From contig CALATA010000014.1 in assembly GCA_937888905.1 (NCBI GenBank), positions 1 to 64,000 on the forward strand: a stretch of 64,000 nucleotides of DNA. The letters are read 5' to 3'. Source of the DNA: Terrimonas sp937888905 (GTDB taxonomy: Bacteria > Bacteroidota > Bacteroidia > Chitinophagales > Chitinophagaceae). How positions within the stretch are numbered: position 1 is the first letter of the stretch; each line of letters begins with the position of its first letter. Under the pieces are notes generated by a model. It saw nothing but the letters and a program-made list of their open reading frames with translations, had not been told where the DNA came from and made no database searches. Below, piece after piece: positions 25,675 to 34,900 of the stretch. A program made the translations under genes and the position numbers.

Positions 25675-26832
25675 ATGGACAAAAGAATAATACCGCTGGC
25701 AATGGGCGGTTTGGGGATTGGCACTACGGAGTTCGCTATCATGGGTTTATTGCCCGATATCGCTCAATCGCTTCACGTCGATATTCCGCAGGCAGGACAT
25801 TTTATTTCGGCTTACGCGCTTGGCGTGGTGATCGGTGCCCCTTTGATCGTGGGTTTTTCCATCAAATTTCCGCCAAAGAAAGTACTGATCTGGCTGATGG
25901 TGCTGTTTACCTTCTTCAACCTGCTGTCGGCTGTCGCTCCCAATTATACCATCATGATCATCACCAGGCTGCTGTCGGGTCTCCCGCATGGCGCTTTCTT
26001 CGGCGTAAGTACCGTGGTTGCAAAGCGATTGGCCGTACCAGGAAAAGAAGCCCGGTATATCTCACTTGTTTTTGCCGGACTCACACTCGCCAACCTGGCC
26101 ATGGTGCCGTTGGTCACTTATATCGGTCATACTTTTCATTGGAGCTGGTGTTTTGTGATGGTAAGCGCCATAGGGCTACTCACTATTTTCATGATCTCAC
26201 TTTGGCTGCCCGATATGGAAGTGAAGAATCGTAGCAGCTACCTGACCCAACTCAATTTTCTGAAAAAGTCGCAGAGCTGGTATGTCTTGTTGATAACCGC
26301 TATCGGCTTTGGCGGTTTGTTTACCTGGTTAAGCTATATCTCCCCATTGATGACCGAAGTTGCCCGAATTGACAACAGCAGTGTGGCTTATGTGATGATC
26401 CTGGCAGGCGGTGGCATGGTGATCGGCAATTTACTGGGTGGTTATCTTACCGATAAGATCGGTGTTTTCAAGGCGAGCATGTTGTTTCTTTCCCTGATGA
26501 TGATGGCCCTTTTGTGCGTGTTTTTCTTTTCCGCCCATGCGCCAACCTCGCTGGTATTGACTTTCCTCTGTGGTATTCTTTCCATGGCATTGGGCGCACC
26601 CGTTAATATCATGATGCTTAAAGCCGCCCCGGATTCAGAAATGATGTCGGCCGCTTTTATGCAGGCAGCTTTTAATACAGCTAACGCCTCAGGTGCTTAT
26701 TTTGGAGGGTTGCCATTGACATTCGGACTATCTTATCAGTATCCATCCCTGGTGGGAGTGGCCATGACATTGACCGGTTTACTGATTTGCGTCCGGTATA
26801 CGTATAAGTTCAACAGACCGCAGACAATCTAA
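25675..26832 (+). CDS. MFS efflux transporter, AraJ/DHA1 type
   Basis: 385 residues with 12 predicted membrane helices. The start MGGLGIGTTEFAIMGLLPDI is the conserved TM1 motif of AraJ/sugar-efflux-like DHA1 pumps, and LLSGLPHGAFFG in TM4 is another marker. Proton-driven export of drugs, sugars or arabinose-like compounds is the usual role; the substrate cannot be told. GGYLTDKIG corresponds to the loop 8-9 motif. It stands alone, ending 7 nt before the stop of the convergent serine hydrolase. Confidence 0.88.
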   Translation: MDKRIIPLAMGGLGIGTTEFAIMGLLPDIAQSLHVDIPQAGHFISAYALGVVIGAPLIVGFSIKFPPKKVLIWLMVLFTFFNLLSAVAPNYTIMIITRLLSGLPHGAFFGVSTVVAKRLAVPGKEARYISLVFAGLTLANLAMVPLVTYIGHTFHWSWCFVMVSAIGLLTIFMISLWLPDMEVKNRSSYLTQLNFLKKSQSWYVLLITAIGFGGLFTWLSYISPLMTEVARIDNSSVAYVMILAGGGMVIGNLLGGYLTDKIGVFKASMLFLSLMMMALLCVFFFSAHAPTSLVLTFLCGILSMALGAPVNIMMLKAAPDSEMMSAAFMQAAFNTANASGAYFGGLPLTFGLSYQYPSLVGVAMTLTGLLICVRYTYKFNRPQTI

Positions 26833-26839
26833 CCCCGGA

Positions 26840-28228
26840 TTAATTTCCCTGAAGGCTTTTATACTTGCTTTCCGCGTTTTTGTTTTTCGGATCGAGTTCA
26901 GTTGCTTTCTGATAGTGTGTTAAAGCGTTTGCTTTATCTCCTAATTCGTCAAAAGCATCACCCATTAATTCATGGCCATACGCAAGATCTTCTTTACGGC
27001 CGTCTAGTTGCAAGGCCACCTGGTATACCCGGATCGCTTCTTGTAGTTTTTTTCTTCTTTGGAGATATTTTCCGGCATTGAGCAGGTCCGGTATTTCGCT
27101 GGAGAAATCATATTTGTCTGAGTGGTTGGCTTTCAGTTCCTGATAATATTTTAGTCCGGCCTCTGTGTTTTCCAATAACTTACTGCGGATGGATAAGTAC
27201 AAGGATTTTTTCGGAACGGTGAATGGCTCGTTTCGCAGTATATGTAACAACATCGCGTTTAGTGCCTGCACTTTCATTTGCTGGCTGTTGGTCATCAAAA
27301 CGATCGTAATGCTGTCGCTGAACGAGTTCGATACTACCGCTTCATAGTTAAAGTTGGATCCCTGGTGCGAATGCCTTTCGAATCGTCCGTCTGTTGTTAC
27401 AACTCTGCCGAGACTGGATTCTCCGCTGCCAAATGCCACGGCCAGTTCTTTCAATGATTGCTCTGAGATAATTTTTCTGTTCCACAATGCTTTTTCCCAT
27501 AGGTAAAGATCCAGTGCAGTCAATCGTACCCAGCCTTTAAAATTGTCGGGGTAGGAGGTGGCTATACCGTCGTTATCGAATGCCTTGGCCATGTCTGCCG
27601 ATGTAGTCGGATAGTCTACGATTGCCTGTTTCATGCCGGCAGGGATGAAAATATTGTCTTTTATAAAATTGGCGTAAGACGATTTACTCAATCGCTCGAT
27701 GATCCGATGTTGTAGATAAACGTTTATGTAATTATAATCATAGCGGGTTCCCGGTTCAAAGTCTAATGCCTGTAATTTTTTTAAATCAACATATAAAAGC
27801 GAATCGTTTCCGGCGGGGGAGTTCCAGGATAGTTTAGGGATGCCACTGGTGTAGTTGATGAGATGTTTAATCTTTACTTTTTTTGCCCAGTCTGCAAATT
27901 CCGGGAAGAGCTCGGATACGGACGTTTCAAGCGTTAATAGGCCTTTTTCTTTGAAGATCATGATGCCCACTCCGTTGAATTCTTTACTGATGGAGCCGAT
28001 ATCAAATTTAGTGTCGGGATTTAATGCCCGGTCTTTCGTGTTGTCAGCAAAACCAAAGGACTTTTGATAGAGGACGGTATTGCTTTTGGCTATCAGGATA
28101 TTGCCATTGAAGATGCCGTATTCATAAGCGACTTTCATCGCCGAATCAATCCTTGCAGTGGGGAGTTGCGATTTGACGGATAGTACGGACAAGGTCGCAA
28201 CGAGAATCAGCAAATATTTTCTCTTCAT
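26840..28228 (-). CDS. Exported serine hydrolase (beta-lactamase family) with TPR tail
   Basis: 462 residues with a signal peptide (1-20). The class C/PBP fold has Ser79-Ile-Ser-Lys82 (SxxK) in FDIGSISKEF, the Y-x-N in YNYIN, and RHSHQGSNF as the third motif region. The C-terminal ~110 residues form TPR-like helices (AIRVYQVALQL, then ANALTHYQKATELDPKNKNA). Such enzymes act on D-amino acid peptides or esters; true beta-lactamase activity is not implied. The TPR tail suggests a protein partner. The 155-bp gap to the divergent Xre gene is the control region. Confidence 0.85.
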   Translation of the reverse strand: MKRKYLLILVATLSVLSVKSQLPTARIDSAMKVAYEYGIFNGNILIAKSNTVLYQKSFGFADNTKDRALNPDTKFDIGSISKEFNGVGIMIFKEKGLLTLETSVSELFPEFADWAKKVKIKHLINYTSGIPKLSWNSPAGNDSLLYVDLKKLQALDFEPGTRYDYNYINVYLQHRIIERLSKSSYANFIKDNIFIPAGMKQAIVDYPTTSADMAKAFDNDGIATSYPDNFKGWVRLTALDLYLWEKALWNRKIISEQSLKELAVAFGSGESSLGRVVTTDGRFERHSHQGSNFNYEAVVSNSFSDSITIVLMTNSQQMKVQALNAMLLHILRNEPFTVPKKSLYLSIRSKLLENTEAGLKYYQELKANHSDKYDFSSEIPDLLNAGKYLQRRKKLQEAIRVYQVALQLDGRKEDLAYGHELMGDAFDELGDKANALTHYQKATELDPKNKNAESKYKSLQGN

Positions 28229-28383
28229 CTGTATGATAGGTTAATGCGACTAATCACATGTTCTTGATTAACGACTATTGACTGTTAAAATTAGGTAAGG
28301 ATATCATTTGGCAGAATTTTTACGTTGTTGAAAATTTTCACTTCCGACGATGATTTTTTTCATACCTTTATAAAAAAGCAGAA

Positions 28384-28794
28384 ATGCAGTTGCTAAGTCA
28401 AAAATTCAGTGATCTTGATTTGAAGAACGATTATTCCATCGTTCATAAAGCCCGTGAAGGGGTTAAGTCAAGCATTTTTTACTCGTTTTCAAGTTCTGCG
28501 AACATTTCAGAAAAAAACCTCGCGGCATTGTTACATATACATCCGCGCACGATCAGCAATTACAGAGAAAAAAAGAAGCCTTTGAATCCTGTTGAGGGAG
28601 AACACCTGCTTAAACTGATTCACTTATTTATCATCGGCGAAGAGGTTCTTGGTAGCATTGATCAGTTCAACCAGTGGCTGTCTACGCCGGGATGGCAGGA
28701 TGACGAGAAACCTATCGATTGGCTGTCTACGCCGGGCGGGGTAGACCTGGTTCAGGATGAGTTACAAAGATTGTCTTATGGTTATGTAGTTTGA
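28384..28794 (+). CDS. Antitoxin of RES/Xre type (DUF2384)
   Basis: 136 residues. The N-terminal half has a helix-turn-helix (ISEKNLAALLHIHPRTISNY). The C-terminal half matches the Xre/MbcA/ParS toxin-binding domain: GSIDQFNQWLSTPGW and KPIDWLSTPGGVDLVQDEL, ending LQRLSYGYVV. It should neutralise the downstream RES protein and repress its own operon. It ends 5 nt before the toxin ATG. A -7-like TACCTTTA lies at 28363-28370, 14 bp ahead of the ATG. Confidence 0.92.
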   Translation: MQLLSQKFSDLDLKNDYSIVHKAREGVKSSIFYSFSSSANISEKNLAALLHIHPRTISNYREKKKPLNPVEGEHLLKLIHLFIIGEEVLGSIDQFNQWLSTPGWQDDEKPIDWLSTPGGVDLVQDELQRLSYGYVV

Positions 28795-28799
28795 TTGTT

Positions 28800-29273
28800 A
28801 TGCTGGTTTACCGAATCACTCCCAAGATTTACAGCGGCTCGCTGTTTGCTCCCGGGCTGGAAGGGCGTTGGAATGGAAATGGCCGAAAGGTTATCTACAC
28901 AGCCGAATCTATCCCGATTGCTTTTATGGAGAATATGATCCGGCGAAAAGGACTTGGCTTTAATAAACAGTTTGCTATTATGGTTATTGAGGTGCCGGAT
29001 AAGCTCAGCATCAGCGAAGTCAAAATGTCAGCTTTAAAGTCGGGTTGGCGGGATTACAGAGATTATAGCATTTGTCAGACAGTAGGCAATAAGTGGTATG
29101 ACGAGGGATTAACGCCATTATTAAAAGTGCCATCTTCTATACTGCCGACAAATTTTAATTACGTTTTGAATGCAACACATGCGCAGTTTGCTGAGATAAA
29201 ACTCCTTCACACATCTGAGCTTATTCCTGATGAGAGGATCGATGATCTGTTAAAACGCTATAATCCCAAATAA
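28800..29273 (+). CDS. RES-domain toxin (NAD+ phosphorylase family)
   Basis: 157 residues from ATG 28800 (MLVYRITPK); a TTG at 28791 inside the antitoxin stop is possible but less likely. RES residues are visible: Arg in VYRITP, GRWNGNGRKVIYTAES (the R..S/RWN motif), Glu in AFMENMIR, and LLKVPSSILP with NYVLNATH toward the C-terminus. Known RES toxins degrade NAD+. Conserved active-site residues look complete, so the toxin is probably functional. It forms a standard two-gene module with the Xre antitoxin. Confidence 0.92.
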   Translation: MLVYRITPKIYSGSLFAPGLEGRWNGNGRKVIYTAESIPIAFMENMIRRKGLGFNKQFAIMVIEVPDKLSISEVKMSALKSGWRDYRDYSICQTVGNKWYDEGLTPLLKVPSSILPTNFNYVLNATHAQFAEIKLLHTSELIPDERIDDLLKRYNPK

Positions 29274-29295
29274 TTTTTTTCTACGACGTGCCGGA

Positions 29296-29323
29296 TAAAA
29301 AAAGCCACCTTCACAAGGCGGCT
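29296..29323 (-). terminator. Terminator downstream of the 55-aa gene
   Basis: On the minus strand AGCCGCCTT / AAGGTGGCT (29323-29315 with 29311-29303, one mismatch) is followed by a run of T (29303-29297). It lies 12 nt after the stop. Confidence 0.82.
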
Positions 29324-29334
29324 CTTCAATTAGC

Positions 29335-29502
29335 TTATCCTACTTTGAAACCGTACTTTTCCTGTAGTTCTTTTGGTAAACCATATTTCTCCAGGAACTC
29401 TTTGTCGGATTTTGTTTTTTCCGAGAAAGGAGGGTAGTCGTTATACTCCCGCGCCTTTTCTGCGTTAGCGGGTTCTTGTTTTGTTTTTTTAGTCTTTTTC
29501 AT
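29335..29502 (-). CDS. 55-residue charged protein paired with DUF6934
   Basis: ATG 29502 to TAA 29335. The product starts MKKTKKTKQEPANAEKAREY and ends KELQEKYGFKVG; it has many Lys and Glu and a repeated EKYG element (EKYGLPKEL, EKYGFKVG). There is no signal or membrane segment. It starts 18 nt after the stop of the DUF6934 gene and is followed by a clear terminator, so the two genes form one transcript. I do not recognise a family. It is too small for many gene callers. Confidence 0.75.
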   Translation of the reverse strand: MKKTKKTKQEPANAEKAREYNDYPPFSEKTKSDKEFLEKYGLPKELQEKYGFKVG

Positions 29503-29520
29503 ATTGTATTAATTTAATAA

Positions 29521-29997
29521 TTAAGGTTGCAAAACATCAGGGGGCCATTGGCCCGCAAAGAAAGCATGACGGTGTCCGATAAATGCATGGTAGTTGACTC
29601 CCTTTTTAAAAGGTGTCCATCGTCCATCCAGGAATCCCCATATCATAAAGAACGGTCCGATAATATCCAGGTGTTTGTTTATCTCCTGCTGGTATAACCG
29701 GGTTCTGACCTGATCAACCCCCCTGGCGAATACGAGGGCTTCCGGCAATGTTTCCGTAAAGTCGGAGATAATCCGGCCAACTGTTGCCAATATTTTGTCT
29801 TTGTCTCCGTTATTACTCACTGCCCGGTCATGCAGCTTGTTGTTATTCCAGTCGCCGAATGCAATATTGTAAATGTTTCTTCCCAGTTTGTCGAATCTGG
29901 CAACCTTTTCAATCTCCCCATTCTTTCCCACGCTTTTGAAATTGTAATGGTCTCCCGATTCCGTCGTATAAAACTCGTATGTTGGTGTCTGTATCAT
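29521..29997 (-). CDS. DUF6934 family protein
   Basis: 158 residues from ATG 29997 (MIQTPTYEFYTTESGDHYNF). The family pattern is clear: NFKSVGKNGEIEKVARFDKL, NIYNIAFGDWNNN, VSNNGDKDKILATVGRIISDF, ALVFARGVDQVRTRLYQQEI. The function is unknown. Members are frequent single-copy or multi-copy accessory genes in Bacteroidota and often sit beside a very small ORF, as here. The promoter at 30004-30033 places the transcript start on or very near the ATG, so the mRNA may be leaderless. Confidence 0.85.
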   Translation of the reverse strand: MIQTPTYEFYTTESGDHYNFKSVGKNGEIEKVARFDKLGRNIYNIAFGDWNNNKLHDRAVSNNGDKDKILATVGRIISDFTETLPEALVFARGVDQVRTRLYQQEINKHLDIIGPFFMIWGFLDGRWTPFKKGVNYHAFIGHRHAFFAGQWPPDVLQP

Positions 29998-30003
29998 TTG
30001 ACA

Positions 30004-30033
30004 CAAAACTATCTTCCACCAACACCTTTACAA
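30004..30033 (-). promoter_or_regulatory. Promoter of the DUF6934 / 55-aa operon
   Basis: On the minus strand, TTG (30033-30031), 19 bp, TAGTTTTG (30011-30004). The expected start site is within a few bases of the ATG at 29997. Confidence 0.7.
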
Positions 30034-30060
30034 TGTGTTTTTCACGCAGCTTTTCTGTGA

Positions 30061-31626
30061 TTATTCTTTCAATAGATGAAGCTGCACTTTATCTTCATCT
30101 GTCAAATCCAACACAATCTTATATGTTCCGGGTGCCACTTTAATATCCTTTCCATCCTTACATAAATAAAGCACGTTGCTCTGACCGTAGTTCAATACCC
30201 AGTCGTTGTTGTACCTGAACTTGATCACGCCTTCTTTCAGTCTCACCTTTCGGGCAATCCATTTTTTCCCTTCCCGTTGCATTTCCACATCCCGGCCTCC
30301 CCATCCATTTTCCGTTGCGCTGCCGGTTATACCCCAACCGGCTTTCAAACGTGGTACGGTCACCGTTTCGCCTTTCTGGCTGAAGATGAGCGAATCGTTT
30401 TTAAATGATAAGTACGCACCGATCGCTTCAATCATCATGTCATCTTTTCCCGCAGGCAATAACACAGATGATCTGCCTTTATTGGTCGTTGCCATCAGCA
30501 TGCCTTTCCCGCGGTGAAGATACAACGTCAACGAGTTTGTTATGTTGTATGCACCTTCATATTTATAAAAGTTTTGCTGTAAACGTTTAATGTTTTTTGG
30601 TAAGTCATAAGGCTGCCCGTTTAACTCCGCCAGTAACTTATTTCTCAGCACAACGATGTCGCTCATCTCGCTGTTGGATAATAAAACAATGCAAATATCA
30701 TTTGCCACATCGCGAATGAGGTAACTCCGGAAACCGGTTGCCCCGCCACTATGGCTCACTATTTTTTTGCCGGCAATTGAATCCACAAACCAACCCAGTC
30801 CATAGTTTTTTTGGCAGGGCTTATCACTCAGTTGCATCAATGAATCAGGAAGGAGTTTTCCATCCTGCAGAACACGATGAAAGCGCTGCAGATCCGCTGT
30901 CGTCGTATACATGCCACCGGCGGAATACAATTCACGGTAATCCCACACTGGTGCCTCCTCACTTTTTTTCCCATTTATATACATATAGCCTTTTGCTTTT
31001 TTGCCATCGCTGACCGTCCTGAGGTCAAATCCGCTTTCTTGCATTCCTGCGGGCGATAGTACGTATTGCCGGACAGCCGCCTCGTACGACATACCCGTCA
31101 CTTTTTCGATGATGAAACCCAGTAGAAAATATCCCGTATTACTGTACCTGAATTGTGAACCCGGCTTGAAGTCCAACGGCTTTTTCTCCAGCCAGTCGAT
31201 CATTTCTTTTTCACTGCCCACCGGCATCGAGAAGTCGTTGTTATAATTGTAAATGCCGGATGTGTGCGAAAGCAAGTGCCTGATCGTAATACTGTCACTG
31301 CCCGGCATGGAAGGATAAAAAGAGGACAGCCGCTGGTCCAGGTTCAGTTTCCCTTCAGCCACCAGCTTCAATAGTACCGTTGCCGTAACCGGTTTGGTGA
31401 TGGAATACGCATTGAACCTCGTCGCCGCAGTATTCTTTCTTCCGGCACTCATATCGGCATAACCATAGGAGCCCGCAAAAATAGTCTTTCCTTTTTCCGT
31501 AATCTGCACATTGCCATTGAACAATCCTATCTGGTAATAGGCGTTTACGATGGCGTGCAACCTTTGCTCAGACTGGGCATTCGTTTTTCCGGCAAGGAGT
31601 AGAAAAATAAGCAGGAGTATTCTCAT
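30061..31626 (-). CDS. Exported serine hydrolase, beta-lactamase/D-aminopeptidase type
   Basis: 521 residues with a signal peptide (1-17, ending TNAQ). Motifs: SxxK as Ser75-Ile-Thr-Lys78 in YSITKPV, YxN in RYSNTGYFLLG, and HSGGATGFRSY as the third active-site motif. A beta-rich C-terminal region of ~170 residues (DUF3471-like lipocalin part) follows. Such proteins act on D-residue peptides or peptide esters. It is divergent from the SusC leader, and a TAGACTA copy (31635-31641) lies 9 bp before its start, like those ahead of SusC. Confidence 0.88.
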   Translation of the reverse strand: MRILLLIFLLLAGKTNAQSEQRLHAIVNAYYQIGLFNGNVQITEKGKTIFAGSYGYADMSAGRKNTAATRFNAYSITKPVTATVLLKLVAEGKLNLDQRLSSFYPSMPGSDSITIRHLLSHTSGIYNYNNDFSMPVGSEKEMIDWLEKKPLDFKPGSQFRYSNTGYFLLGFIIEKVTGMSYEAAVRQYVLSPAGMQESGFDLRTVSDGKKAKGYMYINGKKSEEAPVWDYRELYSAGGMYTTTADLQRFHRVLQDGKLLPDSLMQLSDKPCQKNYGLGWFVDSIAGKKIVSHSGGATGFRSYLIRDVANDICIVLLSNSEMSDIVVLRNKLLAELNGQPYDLPKNIKRLQQNFYKYEGAYNITNSLTLYLHRGKGMLMATTNKGRSSVLLPAGKDDMMIEAIGAYLSFKNDSLIFSQKGETVTVPRLKAGWGITGSATENGWGGRDVEMQREGKKWIARKVRLKEGVIKFRYNNDWVLNYGQSNVLYLCKDGKDIKVAPGTYKIVLDLTDEDKVQLHLLKE

Positions 31627-31705
31627 AACAACCTTAGACTACCTTATCTCTGTACCAGTTACCGGTATCGCGCCATTTTCCGTGCAACCGGCCGTTCGGA
31701 TTTAT

Positions 31706-31786
31706 TTAGTCTATAAAAATAATAGACTAATATTCTTTTTTATTTGAACTGATGTTTTATATTTGTCCACCAATCGAGTAGACTAA
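31706..31786 (+). promoter_or_regulatory. TAGACTA operator-like sites around the SusC-operon promoter
   Basis: TTAGTCTAT (31706-31714) and ATAGACTAA (31722-31730) form a 9-bp inverted repeat. A third copy, GTAGACTAA, is at 31778-31786, and a TAGACTA also occurs at 31635-31641 next to the divergent hydrolase. A -7-like TATATTTG lies between them at 31758-31765; no -33 box fits at the usual spacing. The arrangement looks like regulator sites on both sides of a promoter. Confidence 0.6.
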
Positions 31787-31797
31787 TAAACTAAATC

Positions 31798-31905
31798 ATG
31801 CGCTTTTCTTTCCAACATCACCAGCAGTTGCCTCCGGTACGAATGTGTACTGGTCCTGTTTGTTGTATGCGCATGATGCCGGACTTCAACTGCTGTTGTT
31901 GTTAG
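31798..31905 (+). CDS. Cys-rich leader peptide upstream of SusC
   Basis: 35 codons from ATG 31798 to TAG 31905. The product begins MRFSFQHHQQLPPVRMCTG, continues PVCCMRMMPDF, and ends with NCCCC just before the stop: four consecutive Cys codons TGC TGT TGT TGT (31891-31902). It has 7 Cys and 5 Met in 35 residues and lies ~30 nt after a candidate promoter and 79 nt before susC. Poly-Cys leader ORFs are known to act as cysteine-responsive attenuators in mycobacteria. A sensing role here is inferred; no decisive terminator was found between it and susC. Confidence 0.6.
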   Translation: MRFSFQHHQQLPPVRMCTGPVCCMRMMPDFNCCCC

Positions 31906-31984
31906 TCTTTCCAGCGCCTTCACTATGACAATTCCCCGACGACTGCCTGCCTGGCTTTGATTTATCATTTTTAAACCACATTTA

Positions 31985-34900
31985 ATGAGAAGACAATTCA
32001 TGAGCGTTTTGCTCCTGGTATTGACCGGCCTTGCCGCGCAGCTACATGCCCAGTTGCCTGCCAGGACCATCTCCGGGATCATCACGCAAGCTGAAACCAA
32101 CACGCCGGTGGAAGGTGCCACGATCTCCGCCGGACGACACCAGACCGTTTCCCGAAAAGACGGAAGTTTCCAGATCGAAGTGGCGGACAACACCCGCACG
32201 CTTACCATCACGCACAGCAGTTTTACGTTGCAGGAGGTAAAACTTACTTCCACCTCTTCGTATAATGTAACGCTGCAGTCTGCCAGCAAACAACTCGATG
32301 ATGTGATTGTAACAGGTTATAGCACGCAGAATAAACGGTTCATCGCCGGTTCTATCGCCAGTATTTCAGCCGATGATATCAAAAACATTCCGGCTGCCGG
32401 TTTCAATCAGTTGTTGCAGGGCAAGGCCGCCGGTGTACAGGTTACTGCCAATTCCGGCGTACCCGGAGGTGGCGTTACGTTTCGCGTGCGCGGTAATAAT
32501 TCCATCAATGCTTCTGCTGACCCGCTTTATATTATCGACGGCGTGATCGTCAGTAATACCGATCTGATCAGGACAAGCCTCGGTAACCAGCAGCAGTCCA
32601 ACCCGCTTGCGGATATCAATCCCGCCGATATACAGAGTATCCAGATTTTAAAGGATGCCAACGCCACAGCGATCTACGGCTCACAAGGTGCCAACGGTGT
32701 TGTGATCGTGACTACCAAACGAGGCCGGCAAAACAGCGCGGGCAAGGTTTCTTTACATGTATCACAGGGATGGTCCGACGCGCCCAAGAAGTTCAAGCTT
32801 GTGACGGGTCCGGAGAATGGTTTACTGGTCAATGAATCCCGCATCAACACGGCCATCGATCAGGGCATCGATCCCTCTACGATCACGCTGCCTTATAATC
32901 CCGACACATTGCAGACCTACGACCGCATCAGCGGATTGTTCCGCACGGCCAGGACACAGAACTACGAACTCGGATTACAAGGTGGCAGCGAAAGAAGTAC
33001 CTACTACGCCAGCTTCAGTTATCTCAAACAGGAAGGCATCGTTCGTCCGTCCAATTTCGAACGCTTTGCCACAAGACTTAATTACGACAACCAGATTAAC
33101 CGTATTCTCAAAGCCGGTACCAGCGTCAACATCAGCCGTACCTACCGCAATGTGAGCGTGAACGATAACAGTCCCACAGGCGTGATCAACTCGGCTATTT
33201 TTCCCCGTTCATTTCTTCCCATTTATAATGCAAACGGCACTTATGCGCGGTATGGTAGTTTCGACAACCACATTGCGCTGATCGAAAACCTCGACAACAA
33301 CGCGGTTGGCTGGCGCACCATCGGGAATGTATTTGCCGAAATTGCCTTGCTGAAAGAATTGAAATTCCGCACCAGCTACAGCCTCGATTACAACAGCATG
33401 TATGAGAACAACTATGCGAATACACTAATCAGTGCGGGCATCGCTTCCAATGGTTCTGCCACTTCCAATGAAACAAAGAATACCGTGTTCACCGCAGACC
33501 AGGTACTGACGTATATCAAAAACATCGGCCGTCGTCATTCGGTGAATGCGCTCATTGGTAATTCCATTAACACGGTTTTGTTTCAAAATACGAATGCCAC
33601 GGGAACGGGCTTTCCTTCCAATAGTATAAAAGCCATCTCTGCTGCGGCCAACCGTTCCGGTTCTTCTTCCCGTTCATTGGCAAAATTGGTTTCCTTTTTC
33701 GCCAAAGGCAGCTACACATTTGACAACAAATACACATTCGACGGAAGCATCCGGGCAGATGCCTCTTCACGCTTTGGTGTAAATAAAAGATGGGGTTATT
33801 TTCCTTCCGGTGGTTTTACCTGGCGCTTGTCGCAGGAAGATTTTATTCAGCGACTGGATTTCTTCGATGACCTGAAAGTTCGCGGAAGTATCGGCTTGTC
33901 GGGTACACAAAATGGTATTGATGCCTATGCCGCTCCGGGGCTGTGGTCTACCGGTTATAATTACCTCGATCAGCCCGGCACCGCTCCTGCACAATTGGCA
34001 AACCCTGATCTTACCTGGGAAACTACCCGCCAGGTGGATATCGGAACAGAATTTACCATTCTCAATAAGCGGTTAACCGTTACATTGGATTATTATAACA
34101 AGTATACGTATGACCTGTTGCTGAATGTGCCGGTGCCTTACCGTTCCGGATTTACTACCTACCTGCAAAACTTTGGAGCCGTGAGAAACAAGGGATGGGA
34201 ATTGAGTTTGCATACGAACAATATCAGTACCGCCGATTTTAGCTGGACCACCGATTTCAATATATCCTGGAATACCAACCGTATAGAAAAACTTGCATCT
34301 GATATTACACTCGGTGCATCGGGCCGTAATACTTCTATTCTGCGTGAAGGCCATCCCGTGAATTCATTTTATCTCTATAAACAATTATACGTTGATCCGC
34401 AAACCGGTAATGCCGTGTATGAAGACCTGAATAAAGATGGCATCATTACGGCTGCCGACAGGCAGATCGTGGGCAATGCCAATCCCAATTATTACGGAGG
34501 GTTGAACAATACACTGAACTATAAAAATTTCGAGCTCAACTTTTTCTTCTTTTTTACCCAGGGAAACAAGATCCTGAATATGCAGAATTTCTTCCTGGTG
34601 CATGGTGGCACGCAGGCCAACATCGGCTTTCTGCCGATCCAGTTGGAGCGCTGGCAGCGTCCCGGAGACATCACCGATATTCCGAGACTGACTACTTACA
34701 GCGGCAATCCATCGGAAAATGGCGGTGCTGCGAATAACTATGGCGGCAATGTGGCCAATCTCAGCAGCCGTTACCTGGAGGATGCTTCTTTTATCCGCCT
34801 GCGGAATGTGTCACTGAGTTATCAATTTCCTTCCCAGGTTATCAACCGTCTTCGCCTTAGTTCGCTGCGTGCATACGTGCAGGTGACCAATCTCTTTACT

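Noticed and set aside
26840..31626. Calling the two serine hydrolases antibiotic beta-lactamases.
   Set aside because: SxxK and YxN are shared by many esterases and D-peptidases, and both carry extra C-terminal domains; resistance cannot be claimed.
31783..32289. A 168-codon minus-strand frame across the SusC start.
   Set aside because: It runs antisense through the SusC signal peptide and the Cys-rich leader and shows no domain; the plus-strand reading is better supported.
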